A stretch of 44,170 bases of DNA from Sphingomonas sp. CCH10-B3 (GCF_001556185.1 NZ_LSIJ01000002.1:1-44170), one strand, 5' to 3'. Counted from the first letter of the stretch, positions 1-7,943 are shown. Numbers and translations: made by a program. Notes: generated by a model not told the origin, from the letters alone.

Positions 1-89
1 AGTGCGCGCAGAGACGCTTAGCGTATATCTGTGCCCGTTCTATGTCCTGACCCCTCAAAGGGATCCCATGGCCTAACCCCGCTTGGAAA

Positions 90-449
90 ATGATCGACAA
101 GCGAGATTCGGCCGCTCGCGATGCTTGGTTCTATGAGTGCCAACGCCGCAAGATACCGTTCCTGCACGTGGCAAAAGCAAGAAAACACTTCTCGGTCCAT
201 TGGGACCATATCAGCTTGGATTCTGATTATGACCAGATGATCAGACAGTCTGCCGATGGGAAAATGGCAAGGGTTCTGTTCCGAACCTATCAACTGATCG
301 CTTCTGGCCTTGAGCCTAAAAGCTTTTTCGATGGCGGGGCCTTGGTGGGGGATGTGACTGGCTTGTCTGAATCAAGCGCCCGGCAGATTGCAAATGCCTT
401 CGCTCTCCTGCTTTTTCCTGGCAACGTGCAATCTGCTTTGGCTGCATAA
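90..449 (+). CDS. Hypothetical protein, 119 aa
   Basis: I do not recognise this protein. It is a soluble, charged sequence with a basic N-terminal half (RDSAARDAW, QRRK, KARKH) and a more hydrophobic end, without signal peptide, membrane segment or cysteine pattern. The ATG has only a weak purine stretch (TTGGAAA) in front of it, so the start is uncertain. It is the only plus-strand gene in the first 5 kb and is followed 11 bases after its stop by a perfect 8-bp hairpin, which makes a single-gene transcript plausible. The frame is open over its whole length and has no better candidate on the other strand, but existence rests on the open frame and the terminator-like hairpin alone. Confidence 0.45.
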   Translation: MIDKRDSAARDAWFYECQRRKIPFLHVAKARKHFSVHWDHISLDSDYDQMIRQSADGKMARVLFRTYQLIASGLEPKSFFDGGALVGDVTGLSESSARQIANAFALLLFPGNVQSALAA

Positions 450-459
450 GAAGATATTG

Positions 460-482
460 GAAGCCGCGGAACCAGCGGCTTC
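460..482 (+). terminator. Terminator-like hairpin after the first gene
   Basis: GAAGCCGC and GCGGCTTC form a perfect 8-bp stem around a 7-base loop, 11 bases after the stop of the plus-strand gene. There is no long T-run behind it, so it is a weak intrinsic terminator or an mRNA end-stabilising hairpin. Confidence 0.45.
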
Positions 483-577
483 AATACGCCACAACTCCAT
501 CAGGCCGAAATTCTGAGCTCCGTTCGCGTCGTGCAACAAGCCAGTGGTCCAAATCAGGCACGCTGCGGTGGACTTCA

Positions 578-787
578 TCATCGCCAGAAGCCGTCCTGTC
601 TCTGGCCGTGCCGGTTGTCGTAATTCTCGCGCTGATCGTAGGCGCTCTTGCGGATACCCACCTCGACCCGCTGGCCGCCGACGTTGCGAATGTGGAGATC
701 GCGCAGATCGACCTTGTTGCGCTGCGCCCAGTCTTTTGCCTCGCGCTCGCTGCCGAAAGTGCCTGCATCTTCGTAATCGAATGCCAT
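578..787 (-). CDS. Small protein, paralogue of the N-terminus of the gene at 928-2243
   Basis: The 69-residue product starts MAFDYEDAGTFGSEREAKDW and continues through VDLRDLHIRN. The gene at 928-2243 starts MALEYKDAGTVGSKRGAKDG and carries the same VDLRDLHIRN block, so the two share about 40 aligned residues, and the DNA is also similar (GATCTGCGCGATCTCCACAT occurs in both). The similarity shows that this frame, not the longer one antisense to it, is the real gene. AAGGAGA lies nine bases before the ATG. It contains no known domain; the pattern of acidic and basic residues suggests a small soluble protein. It sits downstream of, and in line with, the larger paralogue and may be co-transcribed with it. 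Confidence 0.6.
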   Translation of the reverse strand: MAFDYEDAGTFGSEREAKDWAQRNKVDLRDLHIRNVGGQRVEVGIRKSAYDQRENYDNRHGQRQDGFWR

Positions 788-927
788 TTCATGCTCTCCT
801 TCATGTGGTGATTGACGGTCTGGAAGATTGGATGCGCAGGCGCAGGCTCATGCCGACTGCTTCTGGGCATTGGCGGATCGGGCTTGGGAAGGGCTGCCGC
901 TTGAAATTGGAGTTGAAGTGCAGTTCG

Positions 928-2243
928 TCATGTAAGCGCTGATCCTCGGTCCATCTGGTGGTCGAGGCTGGCTTTGGCCGACCGGTGCTCCTTTATTTGC
1001 TGGCTGAAGCCTCGAGCCGACTGGAACGTGAATAACGCCAGCGCAACGGCGGCAGCACCGGCAATGAATGCGGTGATGTAGAAGCTCATTGCGGGAACAT
1101 TCATCCGAGCCAGATATTGTGGGTCGTTGATCACACTCATCTCGTGGGCGAGGAGTATGATGCTGCCAAACATCAGGGCCATCCGGATCGCTATCGTGCC
1201 GGCGTGTGTAATCAGCCGGCTTCTCGCAATGGATTCGCGCTGGCGAGCCTCGACGATAGGGTCTGGCGTCGAATTGTACGCTGCTTCGGCTCTATCGGCC
1301 TTTCGCTTGCGCCATATGGCGCGCCCCTGGGCAACGAACTGGGTAAACTCTCTGGGTCCGTTGTTTTCGGCAATAAGCCGCTCAAGGTGCCGATACTCAG
1401 CCTCGGCGGCTTCCTGATTCCTATAATAGATTGCTGCACTGAAGACCGATTCCATTCTTGCAATGATATCGTGTAGTGTTTGGTTAGGGTTGAAACATTC
1501 GTTCACTCGGGGGTGCAGTACCCAGTCGTGCCACTGTTCGTATCGGTTGGTACAAGCAAAGTATGAGTTAGGGCGTGTGTCCCAGTCGATATAGCGGATC
1601 TTGTGGAAGCGATTTTGGCTCCGGTAAGCCGCAACCCGTTGACGGGCTCGGTGATGAAATGCTTCGACGCTCATCAACTGCAGCGGCCCGATCAGGGCCT
1701 CGATCTTTGCTAGGTGAGCGTCACAATTGTAGATGCAGTGCTGGAGGTGCTCGAGCGTGAAGTCTTCATAGAGCGCCTTTACCTCTCGCAGGAGCGCTCC
1801 CTCGTTCAGCATTTTTGAGGTCCAGCAATGGACGCCCGTTCTTTTACCGAGAAGTACATTAAGGGGGATATCGAGCTGTCGTCCCTCATCGCAGTATTGC
1901 TGGATCATCCTTGGTGCTGTCACGTCGCGAAATTCGGCATCGAGGCCGCGATTGACGAGAACGCGGATTTTGGTCTGAGAAAGCTCAAAGCAGCCCGCGA
2001 TTTCTCGTACCGACTTTCCGGCCCTATGCTCTTTGAAGACCCGGCGTGCCAGATTGTTTGCCGCTTCGCCCTTCAAGTAGCTGTTGGGTGATCTGCGCTT
2101 GAACTCGCTCGTTTTCTGAACGGTACTTTGACCGCCGGCATTGCGGATGTGGAGATCGCGCAGATCAACCTTTTTGTGCTGCGCCCCGTCCTTCGCCCCA
2201 CGCTTGCTTCCGACGGTCCCTGCGTCTTTGTATTCAAGCGCCA
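928..2243 (-). CDS. HTH and two-helix membrane protein fused behind a truncated relaxase
   Basis: The 438-residue product is not a family I can name. Residues 1-40 repeat the small protein at 578-787. Residues about 70-95 (SVREIAGCFELSQTKIRVLV) look like a helix-turn-helix. The middle is soluble and rich in His, Arg and Trp. Near the C-terminus there are two hydrophobic segments (around IAIRMALMFGSIILLAHE and FYITAFIAGAAAVALALFTF), so the protein is probably anchored in the inner membrane with a large cytoplasmic part. The chosen ATG overlaps the end of the relaxase fragment by 10 bases (ATGGCGCTTGA), with CGAGAGG as possible ribosome binding site. The gene is therefore translated as last member of the transfer operon. 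The overlap looks accidental, created by a deletion that fused the two genes. Confidence 0.6.
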
Positions 2244-2593
2244 TGCCTCTCGAGATAGGCCATGGTCGCCTTGACGGCGGCCTGCTGTGCATCGAGAATC
2301 CGTTTGTCGCCGCCCAACTGCGCCAGCAGGCTGGCTGACTTCGGCATCGAGAATGTGAGGTCTATGCCCGAGCGGCGGTTTGCATTGCCATTTACGACCG
2401 TGTCATCGGGCAACTTGCCATCGAGGACTTTTTCGAAGTCTTCCTTGGCAACTGGGCCTGCAAGCCCGAGCGCTTTCGCGCCCTCGCCACCCCATTCGCT
2501 AAGCTCGGCAGGACCATCGCCGACATAGTAGTCGTCCTTGGCAAAGTAGTTTGCGGCGCCGCCTGCAGATGCGACCGATGCGACCGACAGCAT
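2234..2593 (-). pseudogene. MobF (TrwC/TraI-type) relaxase, N-terminal remnant
   Basis: The first 119 residues match the start of MobF conjugative relaxases: GGAANYFAKDDYYV with the nucleophile tyrosines (Y16, Y22, Y23), the EWGGEGAKALGL block, and GIDLTFSMPKSASLLAQLGGD. In intact family members this leads to a His triad that binds the catalytic metal near residue 150-165 and then a helicase domain, for a total of about 900-1,000 residues. Here the frame ends right after YLERHGA, so the His triad and the helicase are gone and nicking activity is not expected. The start follows the XRE gene's stop by one base (TGAGATG), the normal operon arrangement. The 3' truncation coincides with the start of the next gene, indicating a deletion junction near 2240. 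Confidence 0.85.
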
Positions 2594-2594
2594 C

Positions 2595-2891
2595 TCAGGC
2601 CACCCTTGCCTGCTCATGCTGGAACATCGGCCGCGAAGCATCGCCCAGCAGAAGCCAGGCGGCATCGATGCGGAACTGTTCGCAGATGGCAGCGATCAGG
2701 CTGGAGGGCGGATCCCTGTGCCCACCTTCATAGTTCTTGATGGTCTTGTCCGCGATCCCGAGCTGCAATGCCATCACGTGCTGGGAGATACCCAGAGCCG
2801 CTCGGACGGTCTTTATCCGCCGCCCGATCGTACCGGCACAATGCGGGCACATTGACGGGGACACATGGCCAGTTTGCGCGGCCGCGCTCAT
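2595..2891 (-). CDS. XRE-family regulator with N-terminal CxxC
   Basis: The 98-residue protein carries a classic Cro/C1 helix-turn-helix: IGRRIKTVRAALGISQ, then GIADKTIKNYEGGHRDPPSSLI, filling roughly residues 23-80. In front of it is a short MCPHC motif that could bind zinc. Its ATG overlaps the coupling-protein stop by four bases (ATGA), and its own stop is one base before the relaxase start, so it is translated as part of the transfer operon. A DNA-binding regulator between the coupling protein and the relaxase suggests control of transfer genes or a relaxosome role; that is inference. The helix-turn-helix assignment is secure, the target is unknown. Confidence 0.8.
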   Translation of the reverse strand: MSAAAQTGHVSPSMCPHCAGTIGRRIKTVRAALGISQHVMALQLGIADKTIKNYEGGHRDPPSSLIAAICEQFRIDAAWLLLGDASRPMFQHEQARVA

Positions 2892-5284
2892 CGCCCAAGC
2901 TCCTGATCATCGTCGATGGAAGGGTCCTGACGGCTCTGCTTTTCGTTGCCGATGCCGCGCATGTTCTCTTTGGAAAGCTCGCTCTCCTGCGCGTCTGCCC
3001 TGCTGTTCTGCGCTCGCCCCTTCGGCCCTTCGATCTTCGCTTGCGCGCCGCGCTCTTCGCTGTCGCGCATGGCAAGGTTTTGCCGGTCGCGCTGGTCCTT
3101 CTTGCCAGGGCGGTTATAGCCATACAGCTCCCCTTGCGCTGGCTTTCGCTCGAAGTCTGCCCGCTCCTCTTCATCCTCAATCTTGCGTGTTACCTCCTCC
3201 TCGGTCAGCTCGCGCTCAGGGTTCAATGGCCCCTCGATCGCCTCCCTCAGCTGCTGCGCCGCCCGCTCAGCCTCACTCAGCGCGACCTCTTCGCGATCCT
3301 TCCGCTCCTTAGGCGCGATGTCAGGTTGTGCGCCTTCCCTATCCCCACCCCCCAATTCCGCGATATCCCCGGACGGTGGGATGTATTCGGCGGCGCGCAT
3401 GTCGGTGACACGCTCGAAACCCTTGGCGCGGGGTTCGTAATCCTTCCACGTCAGCCTGATCCTGGCAGCGGGGAAACCGTCGGGGAATTTCACGAACCCG
3501 TGCATGCTGGGCAGGTCGCTGATGTCGACCGGCATGACGAGTTCTTCGACGTTGGTACGAGGCGTGATCGTCGAGGCGTCGCGGTTGTCATTATAGCCGT
3601 AGGAATAGGCTTCATCCATGATCCGGACCTGACGGTTGCCAATGAACTCGGAGCATCGCCGCGACGTCTCGGGATCGGCCGTCTTGAGGATCAGTTTGGT
3701 GCCCGCCAGCGAGGCCAGATTGGTAGCTCCGTTCTCGCCATAGGTTTCTTCAAGCTTGTCGAAGGAATGCATGCCAAGCACGAAGGCTCCGCCAAACGCG
3801 CGGGCGGTCTGAAGACCATGATCGATCGCCGGGAGACGATGCAGCGCATGGACTTCGTCGATGAGAAACCAGGTGCGCAGATCTCGGGTCCGTCCCATGT
3901 GGAACAGCGCATTGACGGCCAGGTCCATCCACAGCGTCAAAAGCGGGCGATTGAGGACCAGGTCCGGGTGCGTGGAAGTGATGAAAAGGATCGACCCTTC
4001 CTTGACCTCGGTGGTCATCCAGTTCTTGATTGAGAAGCCGGTTTCGCCCGGAGGAGGTTCGGGCAGGAAGCGGAAAACATTCGCATTGGCGATGAAGGTG
4101 GTCCGGATCGACTCTGCCATTTTGGCAGCGGCGGGTGACATCATCGGACCTGCGATCGTGCCTTCAAGTTGAGCATGGATCGTCTTCAGATCCGACTGCA
4201 TCAGGAAGTAGGAAAGCGCGCCATTTGAGCGCACGCCCATCTTGATCATTTTGACGCACATCTCGACGAACAGGGTGCGTGCCGACTTCTGCCAGAAGTC
4301 ATCTTCCGCGCTATGGCCGCTGGGAACCAGCGCTGTCGCAGCGCTCATGAATTCGGCGTAATTGTCGCAGTCGTTGAAGATCGACCATGGCACGCAGCGG
4401 CGATCCATCGGGTTGAGGATGATGTCCGTTTCGGCATCATAGAAGCTTTCGACGAAGGTGCCGGTCAGATCGAAAATGACGCAGCGATGCCCGCGTTCAC
4501 GCGCCTGCGTGACGATCTTCTTCAGCTCGGTCGTCTTGCCAGCACCGGTAGTACCGATGAACATCGCATGGCTTTGCTCAAGACGCCAAGGAACCGGCAC
4601 ACCTGCCAGGCGGTAAGGCGCATGCAGACCCGCCCGAACACGGTCCTTCAAGGGCTCTGCGAGGATCTTGTCGGGGTCCACTGGTGGCGTGCGCTTGCGG
4701 CACTCGCTGATATGCGCTTTCCAGTTATGGCTGGTGATGGCTTGGGCCAGTTCGCTGTGTGTCACAAGCACGGCCCCCCGCTCATGGCGCTCGGTCAGAA
4801 TGTCGGTGCCGCGCCGTTTCGAAAAGTCGACGAACCAGACGGTCAATGGGACGCAGATAAAGGCTGCACCAAGACCCGCAGAAATGCTGACCTGCACAGC
4901 CTTGGCCCACGCCCTTTCCACTGCAGGATGATAGGGCACCATGGACATGGTGCCTTGCACCATCTGACCCGATGGAAGCGTCAGGTTTACAGGCTTGTTC
5001 GGATTGAGCTGAACCCAGCCCCAAGCCTCGGCGTAGAGCTTCATAAGCACGAGCTGCACCTCGTGGTTCTTGAAGGTCAAACTGACGAGGGCACACAGCA
5101 GAAGAATGGCGGTTCCGACCCAGACGTAGAGGGGCATTCTGATGCCCGCCCAGGTCATCAGGATTTCATGGTGGAACAGCTGCGATCCGCGCGTGAAATT
5201 GCCTGCGTTCCGCTTCACTTTTCCGCGCGCGGAAGCGTGGGTGAGAGTGGCAGCTTTTTTGCTGAACCTGATGTCTTCAGCCAT
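2888..5284 (-). CDS. traD: Type IV coupling protein, TraD family
   Basis: This 798-residue protein is the inner-membrane ATPase that links the relaxosome to a conjugative type IV secretion channel. Two membrane segments lie at residues about 51-70 and 132-153, followed by a Walker A motif GTTGAGKTT (244-252) and a Walker B FLIDEV (473-478), the order typical of TraD/TrwB proteins. Beyond about residue 640 is a long, charged, Glu/Arg-rich tail, longer than in TrwB and more like F-type TraD, where the tail contacts relaxosome partners. Its start overlaps the RHH gene by eight bases, and its stop overlaps the XRE gene. The gene looks intact although its relaxase partner is truncated, so it may now be idle or work with a relaxase encoded elsewhere. 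No other secretion-channel genes are visible in the window. Confidence 0.92.
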   Translation of the reverse strand: MAEDIRFSKKAATLTHASARGKVKRNAGNFTRGSQLFHHEILMTWAGIRMPLYVWVGTAILLLCALVSLTFKNHEVQLVLMKLYAEAWGWVQLNPNKPVNLTLPSGQMVQGTMSMVPYHPAVERAWAKAVQVSISAGLGAAFICVPLTVWFVDFSKRRGTDILTERHERGAVLVTHSELAQAITSHNWKAHISECRKRTPPVDPDKILAEPLKDRVRAGLHAPYRLAGVPVPWRLEQSHAMFIGTTGAGKTTELKKIVTQARERGHRCVIFDLTGTFVESFYDAETDIILNPMDRRCVPWSIFNDCDNYAEFMSAATALVPSGHSAEDDFWQKSARTLFVEMCVKMIKMGVRSNGALSYFLMQSDLKTIHAQLEGTIAGPMMSPAAAKMAESIRTTFIANANVFRFLPEPPPGETGFSIKNWMTTEVKEGSILFITSTHPDLVLNRPLLTLWMDLAVNALFHMGRTRDLRTWFLIDEVHALHRLPAIDHGLQTARAFGGAFVLGMHSFDKLEETYGENGATNLASLAGTKLILKTADPETSRRCSEFIGNRQVRIMDEAYSYGYNDNRDASTITPRTNVEELVMPVDISDLPSMHGFVKFPDGFPAARIRLTWKDYEPRAKGFERVTDMRAAEYIPPSGDIAELGGGDREGAQPDIAPKERKDREEVALSEAERAAQQLREAIEGPLNPERELTEEEVTRKIEDEEERADFERKPAQGELYGYNRPGKKDQRDRQNLAMRDSEERGAQAKIEGPKGRAQNSRADAQESELSKENMRGIGNEKQSRQDPSIDDDQELGR

Positions 5285-5576
5285 GATGCTCTCGCACGTT
5301 GGAGAGCGCCTGAGCGATCAGGTGTTCGGCATCAGCCGGATATTGCTCCTGGACGATGAGCGAGAGCGCAAGCTGGGTATGCTCGAGGATTGTAACAGCC
5401 CGCTCGGCATTGAGCGATAGTCCCGCCTTCAGGAGCGGAATACCGACTTCAAGGGCAATGCGGATGGCTTCTGACCGCGATACACCGCGGCTTGCCGCAA
5501 GTTGATCGACGACGTCGATCATCCTTGGGCTGAGCGTTACACCGACGCTCTGAAACTGTTTCTTTTCCACTACCAC
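5277..5576 (-). CDS. Ribbon-helix-helix relaxosome accessory protein
   Basis: The 99-residue protein has an N-terminal RHH fold: a beta strand (QSVGVTLSP), helix (RMIDVVDQLAASRG) and helix (SRSEAIRIALEVGIPLL). This is the architecture of TrwA, TraY and other accessory proteins that bind oriT beside MobF relaxases and repress their own promoter. It is the first gene of the transfer operon, and the coupling protein starts within its last codons. The start is GTG; a second in-frame GTG two codons later (5570) has better spacing from AAAAGG and may be the true start. Several TGCAG palindromes and a strong promoter sit just upstream and are likely binding targets. The RHH fold is clear; the TrwA-like role is inferred from context. 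Confidence 0.78.
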   Translation of the reverse strand: MVVEKKQFQSVGVTLSPRMIDVVDQLAASRGVSRSEAIRIALEVGIPLLKAGLSLNAERAVTILEHTQLALSLIVQEQYPADAEHLIAQALSNVREHHG

Positions 5577-5611
5577 ACCTTTTCAGGCGTGGTTCGTCTA
5601 TCGCAGGACCG

Positions 5612-5640
5612 AGTATATAACGCTGCAGCCCCCTTGCCAA
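5612..5640 (-). promoter_or_regulatory. Promoter of the transfer operon
   Basis: On the minus strand TTGGCA (5635-5640) and TATACT (5612-5617) are separated by exactly 17 bases, a near-consensus sigma-70 promoter about 40 bases before the RHH gene. The palindrome GCTGCAGC (5622-5629) lies in the spacer, so a protein bound there would block the promoter. Confidence 0.7.
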
Positions 5641-5830
5641 GAGCTTAGAAGATGCAGCCCGGTGCAGCGCTAAGCCCCTGTATTTTTATATTTATGATGG
5701 AGCACTGGACGGTATGCAGCGGACTGCACCGTGCGAATTTCGAGCAAAATCTTACCTAACTGATTGTGAAATATGCAGAACTTCGCTGCATCAGCCTACC
5801 GCGCAGCGGTGTACGGTGTGCATAAAATTA
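5622..5830. repeat. TGCAG palindromes, candidate operator/oriT region
   Basis: The stretch between the RHH gene and the divergent small gene holds repeated TGCAG/CTGCA units: GCTGCAGC (5622-5629), two direct copies near 5654-5670, TGCAG-N4-CTGCA (5715-5728) and the hairpin ATGCAG-N7-CTGCAT (5773-5791), plus a degenerate GCGCAGCGG copy near 5801. It is AT-richer than its surroundings. In MobF systems oriT lies next to the accessory-protein gene with such inverted repeats, so this is the best oriT candidate. I could not identify a nic site and do not place one. Confidence 0.5.
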
Positions 5831-6121
5831 GGGACTTAGGCCCTGTGCTAGGTTCAGTGCCATAGGGGGATCACTGGCCCAGCTGGTCTTCCGGGGGGAA
5901 TGTGCCGGCGAGCCGGACTCGCGAACTGACCACAGACGTTTGGCCTGCCTCTGTGGACCGCTGTGTCACGTCATTGGCACCACGTTCGATCAAGGTGGGC
6001 GTCCAATTTGGGCATGCTTCGAGATGAAGTATCGCGAGAGCAGCAAGCAAAAAAATGCCTCGAACAGACCCTGCGATTGGTGCATCTTCGCATGGTCTTT
6101 CAAGGCTTGGAGGAATGCGCA
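5831..6121. other. Intergenic stretch upstream of the coiled-coil gene
   Basis: This holds an imperfect repeat around AGGGACTTAGGCCCT (near 5830-5845) and a longer open frame reaching into the next gene, whose upstream part is rich in Cys and His and looks non-coding. I see no further gene. Confidence 0.4.
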
Positions 6122-6346
6122 ATGGTGTCGAAACTTGAACGCGAACGATCTGCCCTGGCAGCAGCGGAAAAGGAGCTGGAGGAGCGCCGGCAGAAGCTTG
6201 CAGAGCTTGAGCGTGAGGAAGCAGAACGAGAGCTGAATCGGCTCATCAAAAAGGTCGGTCAGGATACGGCGATTGCCCTTCTGGAGCTAGCCGTCAAAGT
6301 GAAGCCAAAGGTAGCGATTTCTGCTCTCGAAAAGCTCGGCGGGTGA
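6122..6346 (+). CDS. Small coiled-coil protein next to the oriT candidate
   Basis: The product is about 74 residues. The first half is a strong coiled coil (LERERSALAAAEKELEERRQ then KLAELEREEAERELNRLIKK), and the second a short hydrophobic helical part (VGQDTAIALLELAVKVK). This layout resembles small mobilisation or relaxosome accessory proteins found beside oriT on alphaproteobacterial plasmids (MobC, small TraD, DUF6437-like), but I cannot assign it to one. GGAGG lies eight bases before the chosen ATG; the frame is open further upstream with other ATGs at 6014 and 5963, which have poorer ribosome binding sites. It is transcribed away from the transfer operon, with the palindromic region between them. 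Confidence 0.6.
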   Translation: MVSKLERERSALAAAEKELEERRQKLAELEREEAERELNRLIKKVGQDTAIALLELAVKVKPKVAISALEKLGG

Positions 6347-6366
6347 GGCCTGATTTTTGCCGAGTT

Positions 6367-6387
6367 GGGCGGCGGTGACCACCGCCC
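6367..6387. terminator. Hairpin between convergent genes
   Basis: GGGCGGCGG and CCACCGCCC pair with one mismatch around TGA, between the coiled-coil gene and the convergent gene ending at 6395. It can serve as a shared end in either direction, although no T-run follows. Confidence 0.45.
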
Positions 6388-6394
6388 TGTCTCG

Positions 6395-6646
6395 TCAGAA
6401 TTCATCGGCCATTTTGCCTGTAGCGGTGTAGACGATCTGATCGATCAGGTGCATCGGCAGCTCGCCATAGTCTCCCTCCTCAATGAGGATGTACCCGTCC
6501 CGGGTCTCGACGACATGGACGTCGAAGAATGTGTGGTAGGAGCGCCGCTCAGCTTCGAGCGTTTTTTCATCAAGGGCGATGATGTTGGGATTGATCTGGC
6601 GAAGCACTGAAATGTCGTCTTCGTAGCTTTCTGTTGTGTAGCACAT
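6395..6646 (-). CDS. Hypothetical acidic protein, 83 aa
   Basis: The protein is not recognised. It is acidic and soluble (TTESYEDDISVLRQINPN, VVETRDGYILIEEGDYGELP) and has no cysteine cluster or membrane helix. The start MCYTTES was chosen because AGGAGG stands eight bases before it; the longer frame upstream reads through the leader. A short hairpin with ACGAG loop (6667-6681) precedes the ribosome binding site. It is convergent with the coiled-coil gene and appears to be a single-gene unit. Confidence 0.6.
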   Translation of the reverse strand: MCYTTESYEDDISVLRQINPNIIALDEKTLEAERRSYHTFFDVHVVETRDGYILIEEGDYGELPMHLIDQIVYTATGKMADEF

Positions 6647-6940
6647 GACCTTGCCTCCTGGCGCTCGGCGGCTCGTCCGCCATGCCATGAAACAGCGCCC
6701 CGTCAGTGTGCTGGTCACCGGAGCGAAGCGGAGGCTTGACCGCTAATTTTTCGATGGTGCGGAAGCCGGCGCAGCACGGCTTCTCGGTCGGGAAATTAGT
6801 GGTTGACCAGTATGCTGGCGGGGTGCTCATGGCGATGGTGGTGGACGTGCCTGCGGCGGGAGGCATGCGTTACCAGCGACTTCGCGAAAGCTATGTGCCG
6901 GAATGTGGTTGTTCGGCAGTGCCGTGACCCAGGGGGCATG

Positions 6941-6980
6941 AAAAAAGGGCACCGCGGCAACGTGCCGGGCACCCTTTTCC
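6941..6980 (-). terminator. Intrinsic terminator of the gene at 7077-7643
   Basis: On the minus strand AAAAGGG and CGGCA arms fold back on the TGCCGCGG and CCCTTTT arms with a small internal bulge, and the hairpin runs into TTTTTT. It lies about 100 bases after the stop of the minus-strand gene. Confidence 0.6.
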
Positions 6981-6982
6981 AC

Positions 6983-7015
6983 CTCGATCCTGCAGGAGGC
7001 AATTTGCAGATCGAG
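6983..7015. repeat. Hairpin CTCGATC(C)TGCA / TGCAGATCGAG
   Basis: Eleven base pairs with one bulged C enclose a 10-base loop GGAGGCAATT. It lies between a gene end and its terminator. The loop looks like a ribosome binding site on the plus strand, but no open frame of useful length follows. Confidence 0.5.
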
Positions 7016-7076
7016 CGTTAAACATGGCGACGAGTTCAGTCGGTTCGTGGCTGCTCGTGAACTGCTGTCCGGATAG

Positions 7077-7643
7077 TCATGAGGTCCATTCGAGCAGCGG
7101 ATGTTGCTCTCCACAATCGGTGGCGGCGATGAACGCGAGGCTTTCGAAGAGCGGAGTGATTCCTGCCTTGGCGAAAGCCGCATAAGTCCGGTGATCCTCG
7201 AGCGCTGTCCCAAGCTTTTGCAGGGACAGTTGGCCAGATTCTTGGCGGTGGTAGCCAAGCGAGGTGAGCACCTTTGCAGCAAGGTCGCTGCTCATTGTGA
7301 TGTCGCCTACCAGTGCAATGTGCTCACTCACCCGCATCGTGATCGGTGCGTCGTATTGGTGGTGCTCGATCCGCAGCATTCGTCCAAGAAACTGTGCTTC
7401 CTCGACGATCGCGATCATTTCCGGGCGATGGTCGAAACAGGATGCGAACTCGGCGATCGCAAGCGCGTTGGCATTGATCTCGAAGTTCAGGGGCGCGGCC
7501 AGGAATTCGCCTGGGTCTGCATCGATCGTGCTGTTGGCGGTGTGCAGTCTGCGCATCAGTGCTGCGAGCTCTGGCGGGCATATCTGAGCCGGTTTCGAAT
7601 TGAGCCTTGTCTCGATATCCTTGACGCGGAATGTGACGAGCAT
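7077..7643 (-). CDS. Hypothetical protein, 188 aa
   Basis: I do not recognise the family. The protein starts MLVTFRVKDIETRLNSKPAQ and has a mixed alpha/beta look with no membrane segment. It contains CFDHRPEMIAIVEEAQF, HHQYDAPITMRVSEHIALVG and ITMSSDLAAKVLTSLGYHRQ, but no catalytic motif I can name. AGGAGG five bases before the ATG is an excellent ribosome binding site, and a purine tract lies just upstream of it as for other minus-strand genes. A terminator follows the gene, so it is probably transcribed alone or with the DUF2493 gene upstream, whose own terminator intervenes. Confidence 0.65.
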   Translation of the reverse strand: MLVTFRVKDIETRLNSKPAQICPPELAALMRRLHTANSTIDADPGEFLAAPLNFEINANALAIAEFASCFDHRPEMIAIVEEAQFLGRMLRIEHHQYDAPITMRVSEHIALVGDITMSSDLAAKVLTSLGYHRQESGQLSLQKLGTALEDHRTYAAFAKAGITPLFESLAFIAATDCGEQHPLLEWTS

Positions 7644-7888
7644 CTTTGCCTCCTGTCGCTGCTCGTCTCCTCCATCCCCCTCTTCTTTCTCACTACCTGA
7701 GCTGGTGGCAGAATGCCGCCAGGTGGTTCTGGTTCACCCCAAGGATGGCTGGTCGACCCATTGTCCGGGTGTGGCAGTTAGTGCGGCAGCGATGCCCGCA
7801 AGATGCAAAGCATCGAGCATGGGCAAGGCGCGCCGAGCCAAGGCACAAGCGCGCCTGATAAACTCAGGGGATCGCGATGCTCGCGTCA

Positions 7889-7923
7889 GCGGGCGAAGGG
7901 GGTTCGATGCCCCCAGAGCCCGC
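7889..7923 (+). repeat. Double-stem hairpin with tRNA T-arm-like tip
   Basis: GCGGGC/GCCCGC forms an outer stem and GGGGG/CCCCC an inner one, separated by three bases on each side. The seven-base loop TTCGATG fits the TTCRANN pattern of a tRNA T-loop. No matching acceptor, D-arm or anticodon arm is found in the 70 bases before it, so it is not a complete tRNA. It may be a tRNA-derived remnant or an unrelated structured leader. Confidence 0.5.
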
Positions 7924-7943
7924 CCCTTGCGCAAAAGAAGAGC

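Larger units (their letters stand above)
6647..7076. other. Intergenic region with leader hairpin and terminator
   Basis: No convincing gene is visible here. It holds the leader of the preceding minus-strand gene (hairpin 6667-6681), a terminator at 6941-6980 and a second hairpin at 6983-7015. Short frames on both strands have biased composition and no ribosome binding site. Confidence 0.5.

Noticed and set aside
2768..4033. A 421-codon plus-strand open frame
   Set aside because: It is antisense to traD, whose protein has clear Walker motifs; the composition is that of a GC-rich shadow frame.
5773..5870. A defined nic site
   Set aside because: No stretch matched a MobF nic region well enough, so only a candidate oriT region is reported.
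7850..7925. A complete tRNA gene
   Set aside because: Only the T-arm-like hairpin fits. Acceptor, D-arm and anticodon arm cannot be drawn.
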